From assembly GCA_022828595.1 (NCBI GenBank), contig JAKGHH010000008.1:21134378-21198377 (forward strand): a stretch of 64,000 nucleotides of DNA, written 5' to 3'. Positions 21,090 to 30,641 of this stretch are shown here, one piece after another (the first letter of the stretch is position 1; the number at the start of each line of letters is the position of its first letter). Both the position numbers and the translations under genes were made by a program. This stretch comes from Nelumbo lutea. Lineage: Eukaryota; Streptophyta; Magnoliopsida; Proteales; Nelumbonaceae. A model generated the notes under the pieces. It was given only the letters and a program-made list of their open reading frames with translations. It searched no databases and had not been told where the DNA came from.

Positions 21090-21720
21090 AGGGTTTCTTG
21101 CAAATAAGGGCAAATTTTTATTCTAAATATAGATAATATTTTTATAAAATAATCAAAATAAAGTAAATTTTTTTTGAAAAATATCGGGCAATGACACTGT
21201 TCATCGCCTTCCTCTGCCCTTCGTTCTTTGCTCTCTCGCACGAAACCAGCAGAGCCCCCAGAATCGACAATCCCGGCCGGAAGACGGAGAGCTGAACCCC
21301 ATCACCGGTGTTAGTTGAGGGTGTGACGGTTATTGGCCATCGATTTTCTCTTACAGTAAACAGACGAAGATGGAGAGCTGACGAGGGTTATTGAAATCAA
21401 AACCCCATCACTGGTGTTAGTTGAGGGTGTGACGGTTATTGGCCATCGATTCTCTCTTACAGAAAACAAACGAAGACGGAGAGCTGACGAGGGTGGTGAC
21501 GGTAGCGGCGACGCATGCGAGTAAGAGGAGGCGGAGGAAGGAGAGACGGAGAGCTGAAACCGGTATATTCGCTTCTCTCTTACAGACGCAGAGGAAGACA
21601 ATAAACAGTGTCATTGCCCTTGATATTTTTCAAAAAAAGTGACTTTATTTTTGTTATTTTATAAAAATGTTGTCTTTCATTGATATTCAGGGCAACGTTC
21701 TTGCTTTGTATTTGCTCCAG
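21090..21720. mobile_element. Non-autonomous long-TIR element with a GC-rich, internally repeated core
   Basis: 21130-21192 and 21603-21666 are inverted copies (inner parts AACAGTGTCATTGCCC and TTATTTTATAAAA on each side). TIRs of about 60 bp or more suggest a Mutator-like element, but no target duplication was found and the ends are approximate. The core has two direct repeats of about 100 bp (around 21300-21400 and 21405-21505; core GGTTATTGGCCATCGATT). Open frames on both strands come from this core and have no recognised family. Captured host DNA is possible. Confidence 0.65.
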
Positions 21721-21980
21721 CTTCTTTTGTTCCATGACTGGAAAGGTCTGAATTGCTTTATGAGATCCCTATATTCTAAAAGTTTTTTATTGCTTATTAT
21801 GTGATCAAACAACTACAACTGTTTTCTTAATTTGCAGGCAATCCTTAGATGGAGGAACTCACTTGTTCAGTATTAGAATGATAGTGCACCTCTTAATATG
21901 TGAAAAGAATGGTTCATCCGATTGTTCCCTAGAAGACTGCTATGAGATACTCCTGTATTAAGATAATAAGATAATAAGAC

Positions 21981-22015
<35 letters not shown>

Positions 22016-22830
22016 AGAGTTTCCCTGCTATGAGATACTCTTCTGTTAAAATTTCCACCCATTTTTCCCTTCTCATTCCACCAAAATCTTCCCTCAAACC
22101 AAAGAAAGCCTAATACAACTTGTACATGATATCCTAGTGCTGAGTTTCGCAAGAAATTTCAGTCCTCTCCACCCTCTCTTTTCACTGCTTTTATTTTTAT
22201 TCTAACCTTATCTATTGCATTTGCATTGTAGATTGTTGTATTAAATAATCTAATGGAAATTTTGGAAATTTTGATACCTGGGTAAAGATTGATCAGATCA
22301 CTAGGGGGATGAAGTACAAAATTTGAACTGCAAACGAAAAACAGAACTTAGTTGAAACTAGACACATAAGCCACATAAACTACTATGCTTGATGAGAGAT
22401 CAGTGTTAGAAGAAAAGTTTTAAATATAAAAGAAAACAATGTTTCTATTAAAGTCTTCAAATTGATTGTGCTCAACAGAATTAGAAATGAATCAGCATAG
22501 AATGCAAAACCAATTTGCAGGGTGGCTCATCCAAGTAGCCACCAACCAATTGGACAGCACTAGAAAGTGATAAATTAATATATTATTTTTACCCTTTATT
22601 TCAGTTTTAATATCAAACAATTAGAAACTAATAGCTTGTGTGGATATCACTAGTTACCAGCTCTAACATGTCTCCTATCATATTTTGAAATCTCAGTAAC
22701 TATTACCATCAACTAAGGGCAGGCCAAAACTAAAGGAACATGGATGAAGTCATGAGAAATGGTTCTAAGGTTCATAATATAACAGTCTATATTCCACTTA
22801 ACAAAGATTACATTTTTTTTTCTTTTTCAC
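21721..22830. other. Intergenic; CT microsatellite, otherwise nothing recognised
   Basis: A (CT)n run at about 21981-22012. No gene-like frame; the minus-strand frame at 21958-22152 begins in the microsatellite complement. Confidence 0.55.
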
Positions 22831-22834
22831 AATA

Positions 22835-22955
22835 AAAAAGACAGCCTAATGTTGAGGCTATGGTGAGCCAATGAAGGCAGTTTTACTCCTATACATTCAG
22901 AGAGGTTGTTTCCATGATTCGAACCCTGATCGTAGCATTCTTAAATTTATCATCA
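22835..22955 (-). mobile_element. SINE-like fragment (Au-type)
   Basis: The minus strand contains a polymerase III B-box (GGTTCGAATC, 22925-22916) followed by ATGGAAACAACCTCT, the phrase found after the B-box in Au-type plant SINEs. A recognisable A-box is absent, so it is at best a truncated copy. Confidence 0.4.
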
Positions 22956-23580
22956 CTACATAATCATTGAACACAGAATTTTTGTTTTTCCTCTTTATAA
23001 ACAAAAGCAACAGATTGGAGTTCTAATACAGATGCGCAAATGAGATGATTATAGATCATTGTCTAAAAACCAACAGTACAGAAAAAAAGTTAAATACAGA
23101 TGGAACACTTGTGCTATGTTTGGTTTGAAGGAAAAGGTAGGGAAAGGAAGGAAAAGTTAAGGAAACCAAACATAACTTTGAGGAATGAATAGGGAAAGTG
23201 CAGAAAGGAATATACTGGGTAGTTCAACGAGGCTGCTATGGATGATGACCTGCAAAAGGTGATAAAAAGGTATGTTAGCTGTTACAGAACATTCTGTTTA
23301 AGAGCGTTTTTTTCTTACCTTTATGTGCATTTGAACCATTAATTCCTCTATTTAGAACACTACTTGAGAGGAGCGATGCGTATTTGAGGTTCTTGTTTTA
23401 TTATACCCAGAAAAAGTATTGTAATTTAACAAAAAAGAAGTTCAGCATCGAGACTCTTTTGGACGGTTGTATGAGAAGTTTTTCTTTTCGTTTCGTTTTT
23501 TTTTATTTTTGAAGGGCTACACATGGCCCCAATCCAAGTCAGGAAGCTTTATAGACCCCATCACACTAATAGTCATTCAT
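22956..23580. other. Intergenic, nothing recognised
   Basis: AT-rich sequence with T runs near 23496-23506, no coding sense, up to the insertion site of Tat-2. Confidence 0.5.
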
Positions 23581-23581
23581 A

Positions 23582-23586
23582 CTTTT
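23582..23586. other. Target site duplication CTTTT (left copy) of Tat-2
   Basis: CTTTT directly before the 5' LTR is repeated perfectly at 34160-34164 directly after the 3' LTR. Confidence 0.92.
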
Positions 23587-24516
23587 TGATGAAAGAAGAT
23601 TTGGCCCGACCTCTCTATTATGTGAGACGTGGCAGAAACAACAGCTTGGCAAAAGGGGCCAAGCCTAAGCGGGAACAAGGGGACACACTTCGCCGAACTG
23701 ACCCTTGTAACAGCTCAGGATACACTTCGCCGAACTGACCCACCTTGTAACAGCTCGGGATACACTTCGCCAAACTAACCCACCTTGTAACAGCTCGGGA
23801 CACACTTCGCCGAACTGACCCTTGTAACAGCTCGGGATACACTTCGCCGAACTGACCCACCTTGTAACAGCTCAGGATACACTTCGCCGAACTGACCCAC
23901 CTTGTAACAGCTCGGGATACACTTCGCCGAACTGACCCACCTTGTAACAGTTCGGGATACACCTCACCGAACTGACCTGCCCTATAGATACCTCTGAGCT
24001 CAAGACCGCCTCGCTCAACACTTTGCATCACCTTCTGGGCACCAAAACCAAACAAATCGTACCATGCCTGACACTAGGGAAGTCCGTGCCCAAGGTCGCC
24101 ACGCCTGATTGACTTGGGATCTGATGTTTGGCGGCAGCACTCTAAACGGCCACCTGCCACCGCCACTGACACCGCCATCTCCAGTTAGAAAGACGGTTAG
24201 GCAGTGACAGTTCTGTCTCAGCAGAAAGGACGACGGCCGAGTTGACAAGCACAAGGGTAATCATACCCGACCTGACAAGGCCTCGGGACGAGTGCACGAA
24301 GTGACTATAAGAGCCCCCTGCCCCCCGACAACGGAGGAATGCAAACTTTGCGTTATCTGGTATTACCTTGCTTTTGAAAAATTCTAACTTGAGCTTCGGA
24401 GCCTCTACACCGGGTTCCCCCCGGAGCTTTCCCATCTCCTCCATTTCAGGTTCCCTGCTACCCCGTTCGAAAGCAAGGCAGCGGACAGCTAAGACCAGCC
24501 GGATCGCGCTCCATCA
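23587..24516 (+). repeat. Tat-2 5' LTR with a seven-unit U3 minisatellite
   Basis: 930 bp, TGATGAAAG...CCATCA. U3 holds seven tandem units of 37-40 bp (about 23704-23980; core TTGTAACAGCTCGGGATACA then CTTCGCCGAACTGACCC). TATA box at 24306-24312 followed by GCCCCCTGCCCCCC. The repeats create a false 145-residue minus-strand frame. Confidence 0.95.
24306..24312 (+). promoter_or_regulatory. TATA box of the Tat-2 5' LTR
   Basis: CTATAAGAGCCCCC, in the position conserved among all Tat LTRs here; the 3' LTR has AATATAAGAG at 33948. Confidence 0.65.
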
Positions 24517-24536
24517 ATTGGCGCCGTCTGTGGGAA
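24517..24536 (+). other. Tat-2 primer-binding region
   Basis: ATTGGCGCCGTCTGTGGGAA begins at the base after the LTR. This is the least mutated copy of the motif shared with Tat-1 and Tat-3. Confidence 0.75.
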
Positions 24537-24599
24537 CACGCTTCAAAAAGCCTCCCTCCAAACTTCGATAACCCCATTTCTTCAAAAAACCCAACACTC

Positions 24600-26400
24600 A
24601 TGGCCTCCTCTAGCAACATCGGACGTGGCACGGAGACAAACGCCACCGAGGAGCAACTTCAAGTCCCCGTAGTGTGTGTTGGACAGTTCACCATCCCCCT
24701 TTCGGCGGATGGGATCCCCAGCTTGAACGCGCCACAAGCAACGGCACCCATAAACCCTCCTACCACAGGCATCCCCTTTCCTCTCCCCATTGAGACAACC
24801 TTCACTGAACCAACTACCGTCCCCCTAGCAGCTAGCCAAAACCAATTAGAGGACCTAATGCAGTGCATGCGGGCAATGCAAGCCCAAATGCAACAGTTCC
24901 AGTAGCACCATCTTCACCAGCACCAAGTGCTGCACAACATCTCCCAGTATCACTATCAACAGCAGTTCCCCCAACTGTCACTGAACCAACCACTACTTCC
25001 ACCTCGCCACCCCGCCCCGAGGCCGGTCAAGGCCTCCCCGCAGGATGGACGCCCCCACCAGGCGAAGGCCTCCCGGCCCCAGAACCACCCTAACAGCCAG
25101 GCCTCGTCCCCGGGCCGAAGAGAGAAAAGTGTCATCCCCGCCTCGCAACCCGCGGGCGGGTCGGGAACCTCACCCGCGAGGTCGGCACCCCGACGCTCCA
25201 AGCCCGAGCTCCCGCTCACCGAAAACTGATTCAGCGCCCTGGCGGCGGACTACCAGCATTCCGGGCCCATCGAGCTTGGTAACACGGAGGCCAGCAGCGC
25301 TAGTACAAGGCCCGCTCAACGGCGAAGTCGTCGAATCGCCACCCGTGCATTGTCGGATATCAGAGGCAAAGACATGAGCTCGGGCGAGGTAGGGGCTGCC
25401 CCGACTCTCTCCGTTCCTTCCCCCCTCGCATCGGAACTCCTGGTGGTCCCCTTACCCAAAGACTTCAAACTCCCACCTCTGGACAAGTACGACGGGTCCT
25501 TCGACCCCAACGACCATGTTGACGCCTTTCAGTCGCAATTGCACCTCGCTAGGGCCAGCGAATCGTTCATGTGCGTGGCCTTTACCACCACCCTCAGGGG
25601 GGTAGCCCGCACTTGGTATAGGAACCTGGCCCCTGGGTCAATAAAGTGCTGGGCCCAGTTCGTGCAAGTCTTCACCACACACTTCGTCACCAACCGACGG
25701 TGCCCCAGAACAGAGGAAAGCATCTTCGGAGTGGTCCAAAGAGAAGGAGAATCTATTTGGGGCTACATCAAGCGGTTCAATGAAGCATGCTTGCAGATAC
25801 CGCGGTTGAGCCCCGCGGTGCAGCTCGCGGCGGCCAAAAGAGGGGTGACGCACAAAGAATTCAAATGGCACATGGTGGCCAACCAGCCCGCAACCGTGGC
25901 CGAATTCCTCAAACTCGCGGATAAGTTCATGAGGACAAACGAAGAAATCAACCAACGAACCGAAGGCGGGAACGAGAAAAGAAAGAGAGAAGGCGAGCTC
26001 TCCAACCCGGTGAATAGAAAAAACCCAACCCGGGAGCTGAAGCCAAATCAGTCATTCCGGGCCCCCCTAGCAGTTCGGACGGACTACACGCCATTAAACA
26101 CGAGGCGGACAGAGATCTTAATGACGATCAAAGACGCTTCGTATGTTAAGTGGCCACCTCGCCTAAAGGGAAACTCGAACGAGAGAAACAAGAATTTGTA
26201 TTGTAGTTTCCATAGAGACCATGGTCATAGCACCGAACAGTGTAATAACCTCCGGGACGAGATAGAGGGGCTCATCCGTCATGGATACTTGAGAAACTTT
26301 GTATAGCACAACAATAACAATAAAACAGGTCGGCAAGGGGAGCACGAAAAGGATGCCCCCGAGTCTAGCAACAGACCTGCCAAACCGTTGAAGAAACAGC
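24600..26400 (+). pseudogene. Tat-2 gag
   Basis: Starts MASSSNIGRGTETNATEEQ at 24600 and stays in one frame, interrupted by stops at 24903 (TAG), 25227 (TGA) and 26304 (TAG). The Retrotrans_gag core is at about 25440-25940 (DKYDGSFDPNDHVDAF, GVARTWYRNLAPGSIK, FKWHMVANQPATVAEFLKL). A knuckle-like CSFHRDHGHSTEQC lies near 26205-26245. The N-terminal part is Pro/Gln/Ser-rich. Two of the stops replace Gln codons seen in Tat-1 or expected from context (CAG to TAG). Confidence 0.85.
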
Positions 26401-27266
26401 CTCCGGAAGAGAGGCCAGTTCGGGGAACCATCCATGTAATAGTAGGAGGTTCGGTGGTAGCGAGGTGTACCTCGGCAGCAGCCCGGACTTCAGTTCGCAA
26501 AGCGGCCCTCGAAGAACGGAACCCCCCAAAGAGACCAAAGACCGAAGAGCCAATCTTTTTTATGGAGGACGACGCGCGAGGAGTCCACTACCCCCATGAT
26601 GATGCGCTTGTCATTAAACTAAGGATCAACGACTTCGAAGTCAGGCGTGTACTCGTAGATTCGGGCAGCTCAGCGGACATCCTCTTCAAATCAGCATTCG
26701 ACCAGCTGCAGTTACAGAGGAGCGAGCTGAAGCCCGCGAACACTCCCCTGGTGGGTTTCAGCGGAGAGGAAGTCAGGCCCCTCGGAAAAGTAACTGTCCC
26801 TGTGGAAGTCGGCACATGGCCTTGTGCGGTCAGACTCAACCATGATTTCCTGGTAGTCGCGACCCCCTCCCCATACAATGTCATTATAGGGCGGCCGATC
26901 ACGCATATCCTACGGGCGGCGGTCTCCACCTACTATTTGGCCATGAAGTTCCCTACGGACTTCAGTATAGGGGTAGCACGGGGCGACCAGCTCGAGTCCC
27001 GTAAGTGCTACGTTGCCGCCTTGAAGGGAAAAACCAAGGCGGCCGACGACCTCGAACTGGAGCGGCCTGCAGAGAAAGGTGAGGAGCGAGCTTCGCCCAC
27101 GGAGGAAATAGTCGCAATCCCGACTTTAGCTACAGACCCAGCTCGCATACTAAGCATCGGAGCTTCCATCGAAGACCCCCTACGAGCCGAACTGGTGAGT
27201 TTTTTACTTCAAATTTTAGATATTTTTGCCTGGTCCGCGGCCGACATGCCCGGCATTAGCCCCTGA
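26388..27266 (+). pseudogene. Tat-2 aspartic protease region
   Basis: Open 292-codon stretch in the same frame as gag. RRVLVDSGSSADIL at about 26645 has the intact D-S-G catalytic triad of retroelement aspartic proteases, followed by GRPITHILRA as the conserved flap/C-terminal part. It ends at a TGA (27264) inside the RT N-terminal linker (after MPGISP). Tat-1 keeps no residue there because of its deletion. Confidence 0.85.
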
Positions 27267-28694
27267 CTGATAACTCACAAACTTAATACTGACCCTATAG
27301 TCAGACCCGTTAGACAGAAGAAACGCAACTTAGCCCCAGAGCGCTGGAGAGCGATTGACGAGGAGGTCAAGAAGCTCCTCGCAGCAAACTTCATAAGGGA
27401 AGTCCATTACCAGAGCTGGGTGCCCAACCCGGTGTTGGTAAAAAAGGCAAGCGGCAAGTGGCGCATGTGCGTCGACTATACCGACTTGAACCAAGCTTGC
27501 CCGAAAGATTGCTTCCCCCTCCCCAGAATTGACCGGCTAGTGGACGCGACCTCGGGAAACGAGTTGCTAAGCTTCCTGGATGCCTACTCGGGCTACAACC
27601 AAGTTAGGATGGACCCATCCGATGAAGAAAAAACCAGCTTCATAACCGAGTTCGGCCTGTATTGCTACAAAGTCATGCCCTTTGGACTAAAAAATGCCGG
27701 CGCGACTTTCCAAAGACTTGTAAATAGGCTATTTCGGCCCCTGATTGGTACGAAGATAGAGTGCTATGTAGACGACATGGTCATCAAGACTCAGTTTTCA
27801 CAAGAATTAATACAAGACTTAGATTCTGTTTTCCAAATCCTGCGTCAGTTTAGCATGAAGTTGAACCCCAACAAGTGTGTCTTCGGTGTCACCTCGGGCA
27901 AGTTCTTAGGCTACATTGTCAATCGGCACGGCATTGAGGCCAACCCGGACAAAGTAAAAGCCATTCTAGATATGAAACCACCTCGAAAAGTAAAAGAGGT
28001 TCAGAGGCTAAACGGCCGCATAACCGCTCTAAGTCGCTTCTTGTCTAAGTCAGCAGACCGCTGCCTACCCTTCTTCAGGGCAGTCAAAAGCAAAGGGTTC
28101 GAGTGGACCCAGGACTGCCAGTTCGCATTCGACGAACTAAAAGTTTACCTCGCTAGTGTGCCAACCTTAGCCCGGCCCGAGGTGGGCGAGGTCTTAGAAC
28201 TGTACCTCTCGGCGAGCGACGAGGCGGTCAGTTCGGTACTGATAAAAGAAACAGACCGGGTCCAACGACCCATCTATTATGTTAGTAAAATTTTGCAGGG
28301 AGCAGAGGCAAGGTACCCAGAGATAGAAAAACTAGCATACGCCCTAGTAATAGCAGCTCGAAAACTCCGCCCATACTCCCAGGCTCACACCGTCATCGTC
28401 CTAACTGACAAACCTCTTAGACAAGTTTTACTCAAACCCGAGGTCTCCGGTCGACTGACGAAATGGGCCATCGAACTCAGCGAGTACGACCTCCAGTACA
28501 AACCGAGAACCGCTATCAAGGCCCAAGCTTTGGCAGATTTTATCGCCGAGTGCACTTTCAGCCACGAAGTCCCACAGGTCGAGCCCGAGGTCCCCAGTTC
28601 GGGCGAACCCGGAGCTCCTGAGCCCATAGAGTCCGAACCCCGTGAAGTAGCAGCCAGTTTGGCATCTCTCCTGGTCAGGCGAAGCGCGAACTAG
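27267..28694 (+). pseudogene. Tat-2 reverse transcriptase and first RNase H
   Basis: Continues the same frame: PVRQKKRNLAPERWRAI, CVDYTDLNQACPKDCFPLP, FLDAYSGYNQVRMDP and MPFGLKNAGATFQRLVN. The catalytic YVDDMVIKT is at 27765. The RNase H part has LYLSASDEAVSSVLIKE, EKLAYALVIAARKLRPY and YDLQYKPRTAIKAQALADF. All key RT motifs are intact. The frame ends at TAG 28692, in the acidic linker before the second RNase H. Confidence 0.88.
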
Positions 28695-28718
28695 GATGAG
28701 GAGCCCTGGATCCTTCAC

Positions 28719-29090
28719 GTGGACGGTTCATCGAACCGGCAAGGCAGCGGAGTTGGAATAGTCTTCTGCGGCCCAGGCGGCACAAAATTAGAATACGCAC
28801 TACGCTTTGAGTTTGCTGCATCCAGCAACGAGGCAGAGTACGAAGCACTGATCGCCGGGCTGGACTTAGTGCGAAAGGTAAAGGCAAAACACTTGGTCAT
28901 CTACAGCGATTCTCAGCTCGTGGTAAACCAAGTTACCGGCGAATACGAAGCACGCGATCTCTCCATGATCACATATATTGGCCAAAGTAAAAGAAGCCCT
29001 GCTCAACTTCCGGTCACACATCATCAGGCAAATCCCGAGGTCAGAAAACACTAAGGTTGACGCCCTGTCCCGGTTAGCCAGTACGAGTCA
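28719..29090 (+). pseudogene. Tat-2 second RNase H domain
   Basis: WILHVDGSSNRQGSGVGIV, FEFAASSNEAEYEALIAGL, SDSQLVVNQVTGEYEARD, then a one-base insertion near 28978 shifts the frame, and it continues as IIRQIPRSENTKVDALSRLA. The D-E-D-D set of an RNase H is present (HVDG, NEAEYEA, SDSQ, KVDALS). The presence of two RNase H domains is diagnostic of Tat elements. Confidence 0.85.
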
Positions 29091-30413
29091 CAACAATATG
29101 AGAACTGTGTACATAGAGGACTTACCTCGGCCTAGTATTCTCGGGGGGACAGAGGAGGTCGCTCCCGTCTTAGAAGCAGAGCCGAACTGGATTGATCCAC
29201 TCGCGAGCTTCCTGATAGACGGAACCCTCCCTGCAAAACGCAATGCGGCTAAGAGGGTGCAGCGCCAGGTGGCCAAATACATCATAATAGACAAACGGTT
29301 ATACCGACGGTCGTACACGCTCCCCTATTTGCGTTGCCTACGACCTACTGAAGCCGAGTTCGTACTCCGCGACACTCATGAAGGCCTGTGCGGCGGACAC
29401 TTGGGGGGTAGAGCACTCGCCCAAAAGGCACTTCGACAAGGATACTACTGGCCAACGATGAAGGCAGAAGCTGGCGAGCTCATCAGAAAATGCGACAAGT
29501 GTCAGAAACACGCTAACATCCACCATCAACCCGCCTCCGACCTCAAATACCTCGCCAGCCCGTGGCCCTTTGCACAATGGGGCATCGACTTCCTAGGGCC
29601 ATTTCCACCAGCAACATGTGGAAGAAAATTCTTAGTTGTGGCAGTAGATTACTTTACGAAGTGGATAGAAGCCGAACCTCTGGCAACTGTTACAGCTCGA
29701 AACATACATAACTTCTTCTGGAAGAACATAGTATGTCGGTTCGGGTTACCTCGGGTACTAATCTCCGACAACGGCAAACAGTTCGAGGATATCAAGTTCC
29801 AAGAGTGGTGCCAAAACATGGGGATTCGGAAAAATTTCACGTCAGTCGCGCACCCACAGGCAAACGGTCAGACGGAAGTAATGAATAGAGCCATCTTGCG
29901 CGGACTGAAAGCACGTCTGGATCGAGCTAAGGGATTGTGGGCCGAAGAGCTACCAAGTGTCTTATGGGCTCACCGAACTACCGAAAAAGCAGCCACGGGA
30001 GAAACCCCCTTCAACCTCACCTATGGCACTGAAGCAGTGATCCCGACCGAAATTGAATACCAACATTGCGATTAGAAACATACGACGATCGGACGAACGG
30101 AGATGAGCTACGTACCAACCTCGACCTATTGGACGAGGTAAGGGACCTCGCGCACATCCGAACAACGGCATACCAGCAACAGGTAGCTCGCTACTACAAT
30201 AGCAGAGTTAAGCAACGAAGTTTTCGAGTCGGCGACCTGGTCCTTCGTAAGATTATGGTGCCCGAACCCAGCATGGGCAAGCTTGGACCTAATTGGGAAG
30301 GGCCCTATAAAGTAAAAAGAGCGCTCGGGGGCACATACGAACTCGAAACTTTGAAAGGCAAACGAGTACCTCGAACGTGGAACATCATGAACTTAAGGCG
30401 ATACTACTTATAA
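29091..30413 (+). pseudogene. Tat-2 integrase
   Basis: Zinc-binding residues are in HEGLCGGHLGG and KCDKCQKHANI. The catalytic core has WGIDFLGPF (D, about 29584), LISDNGKQF (D, about 29765) and the E of the NGQTEVMNRAILRG segment (about 29875). A one-base deletion near 30050 shifts the frame; the C-terminal part (30066-30413) has FRVGDLVLRKI, GPYKVKRALGGTYELE and WNIMNLRRYYL. No chromodomain. Apart from the frame shift the catalytic residues are intact. Confidence 0.88.
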
Positions 30414-30641
30414 ACCACCAAGCTAAGTGGACGAAATCAGGCCCTATGTGCCACAAGGCAAGCCAAGAGGAACTTCGGCATAGACAAACAAAGAGCACAT
30501 TATCAACTTGGCAAAAAATCAGTTCGCGGCATAAAAGACCGCAGAAATTTAATAACCCGGCAAAGAAAAGTTCGGGGAAGATGGGCAAGGGAAAAAAGAC
30601 ACTCCATTGCAAAAAACAGTACATTGGCAAAAAAAAAAAAT

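Noticed and set aside
23618..24055. 145-codon minus-strand frame made of repeats (and the same at 33264-33698 and 33311-33664)
   Set aside because: It is the Tat-2 U3 minisatellite read through, because unit lengths happen to be near a multiple of three; the same holds in the solo LTR at 55001-55371.
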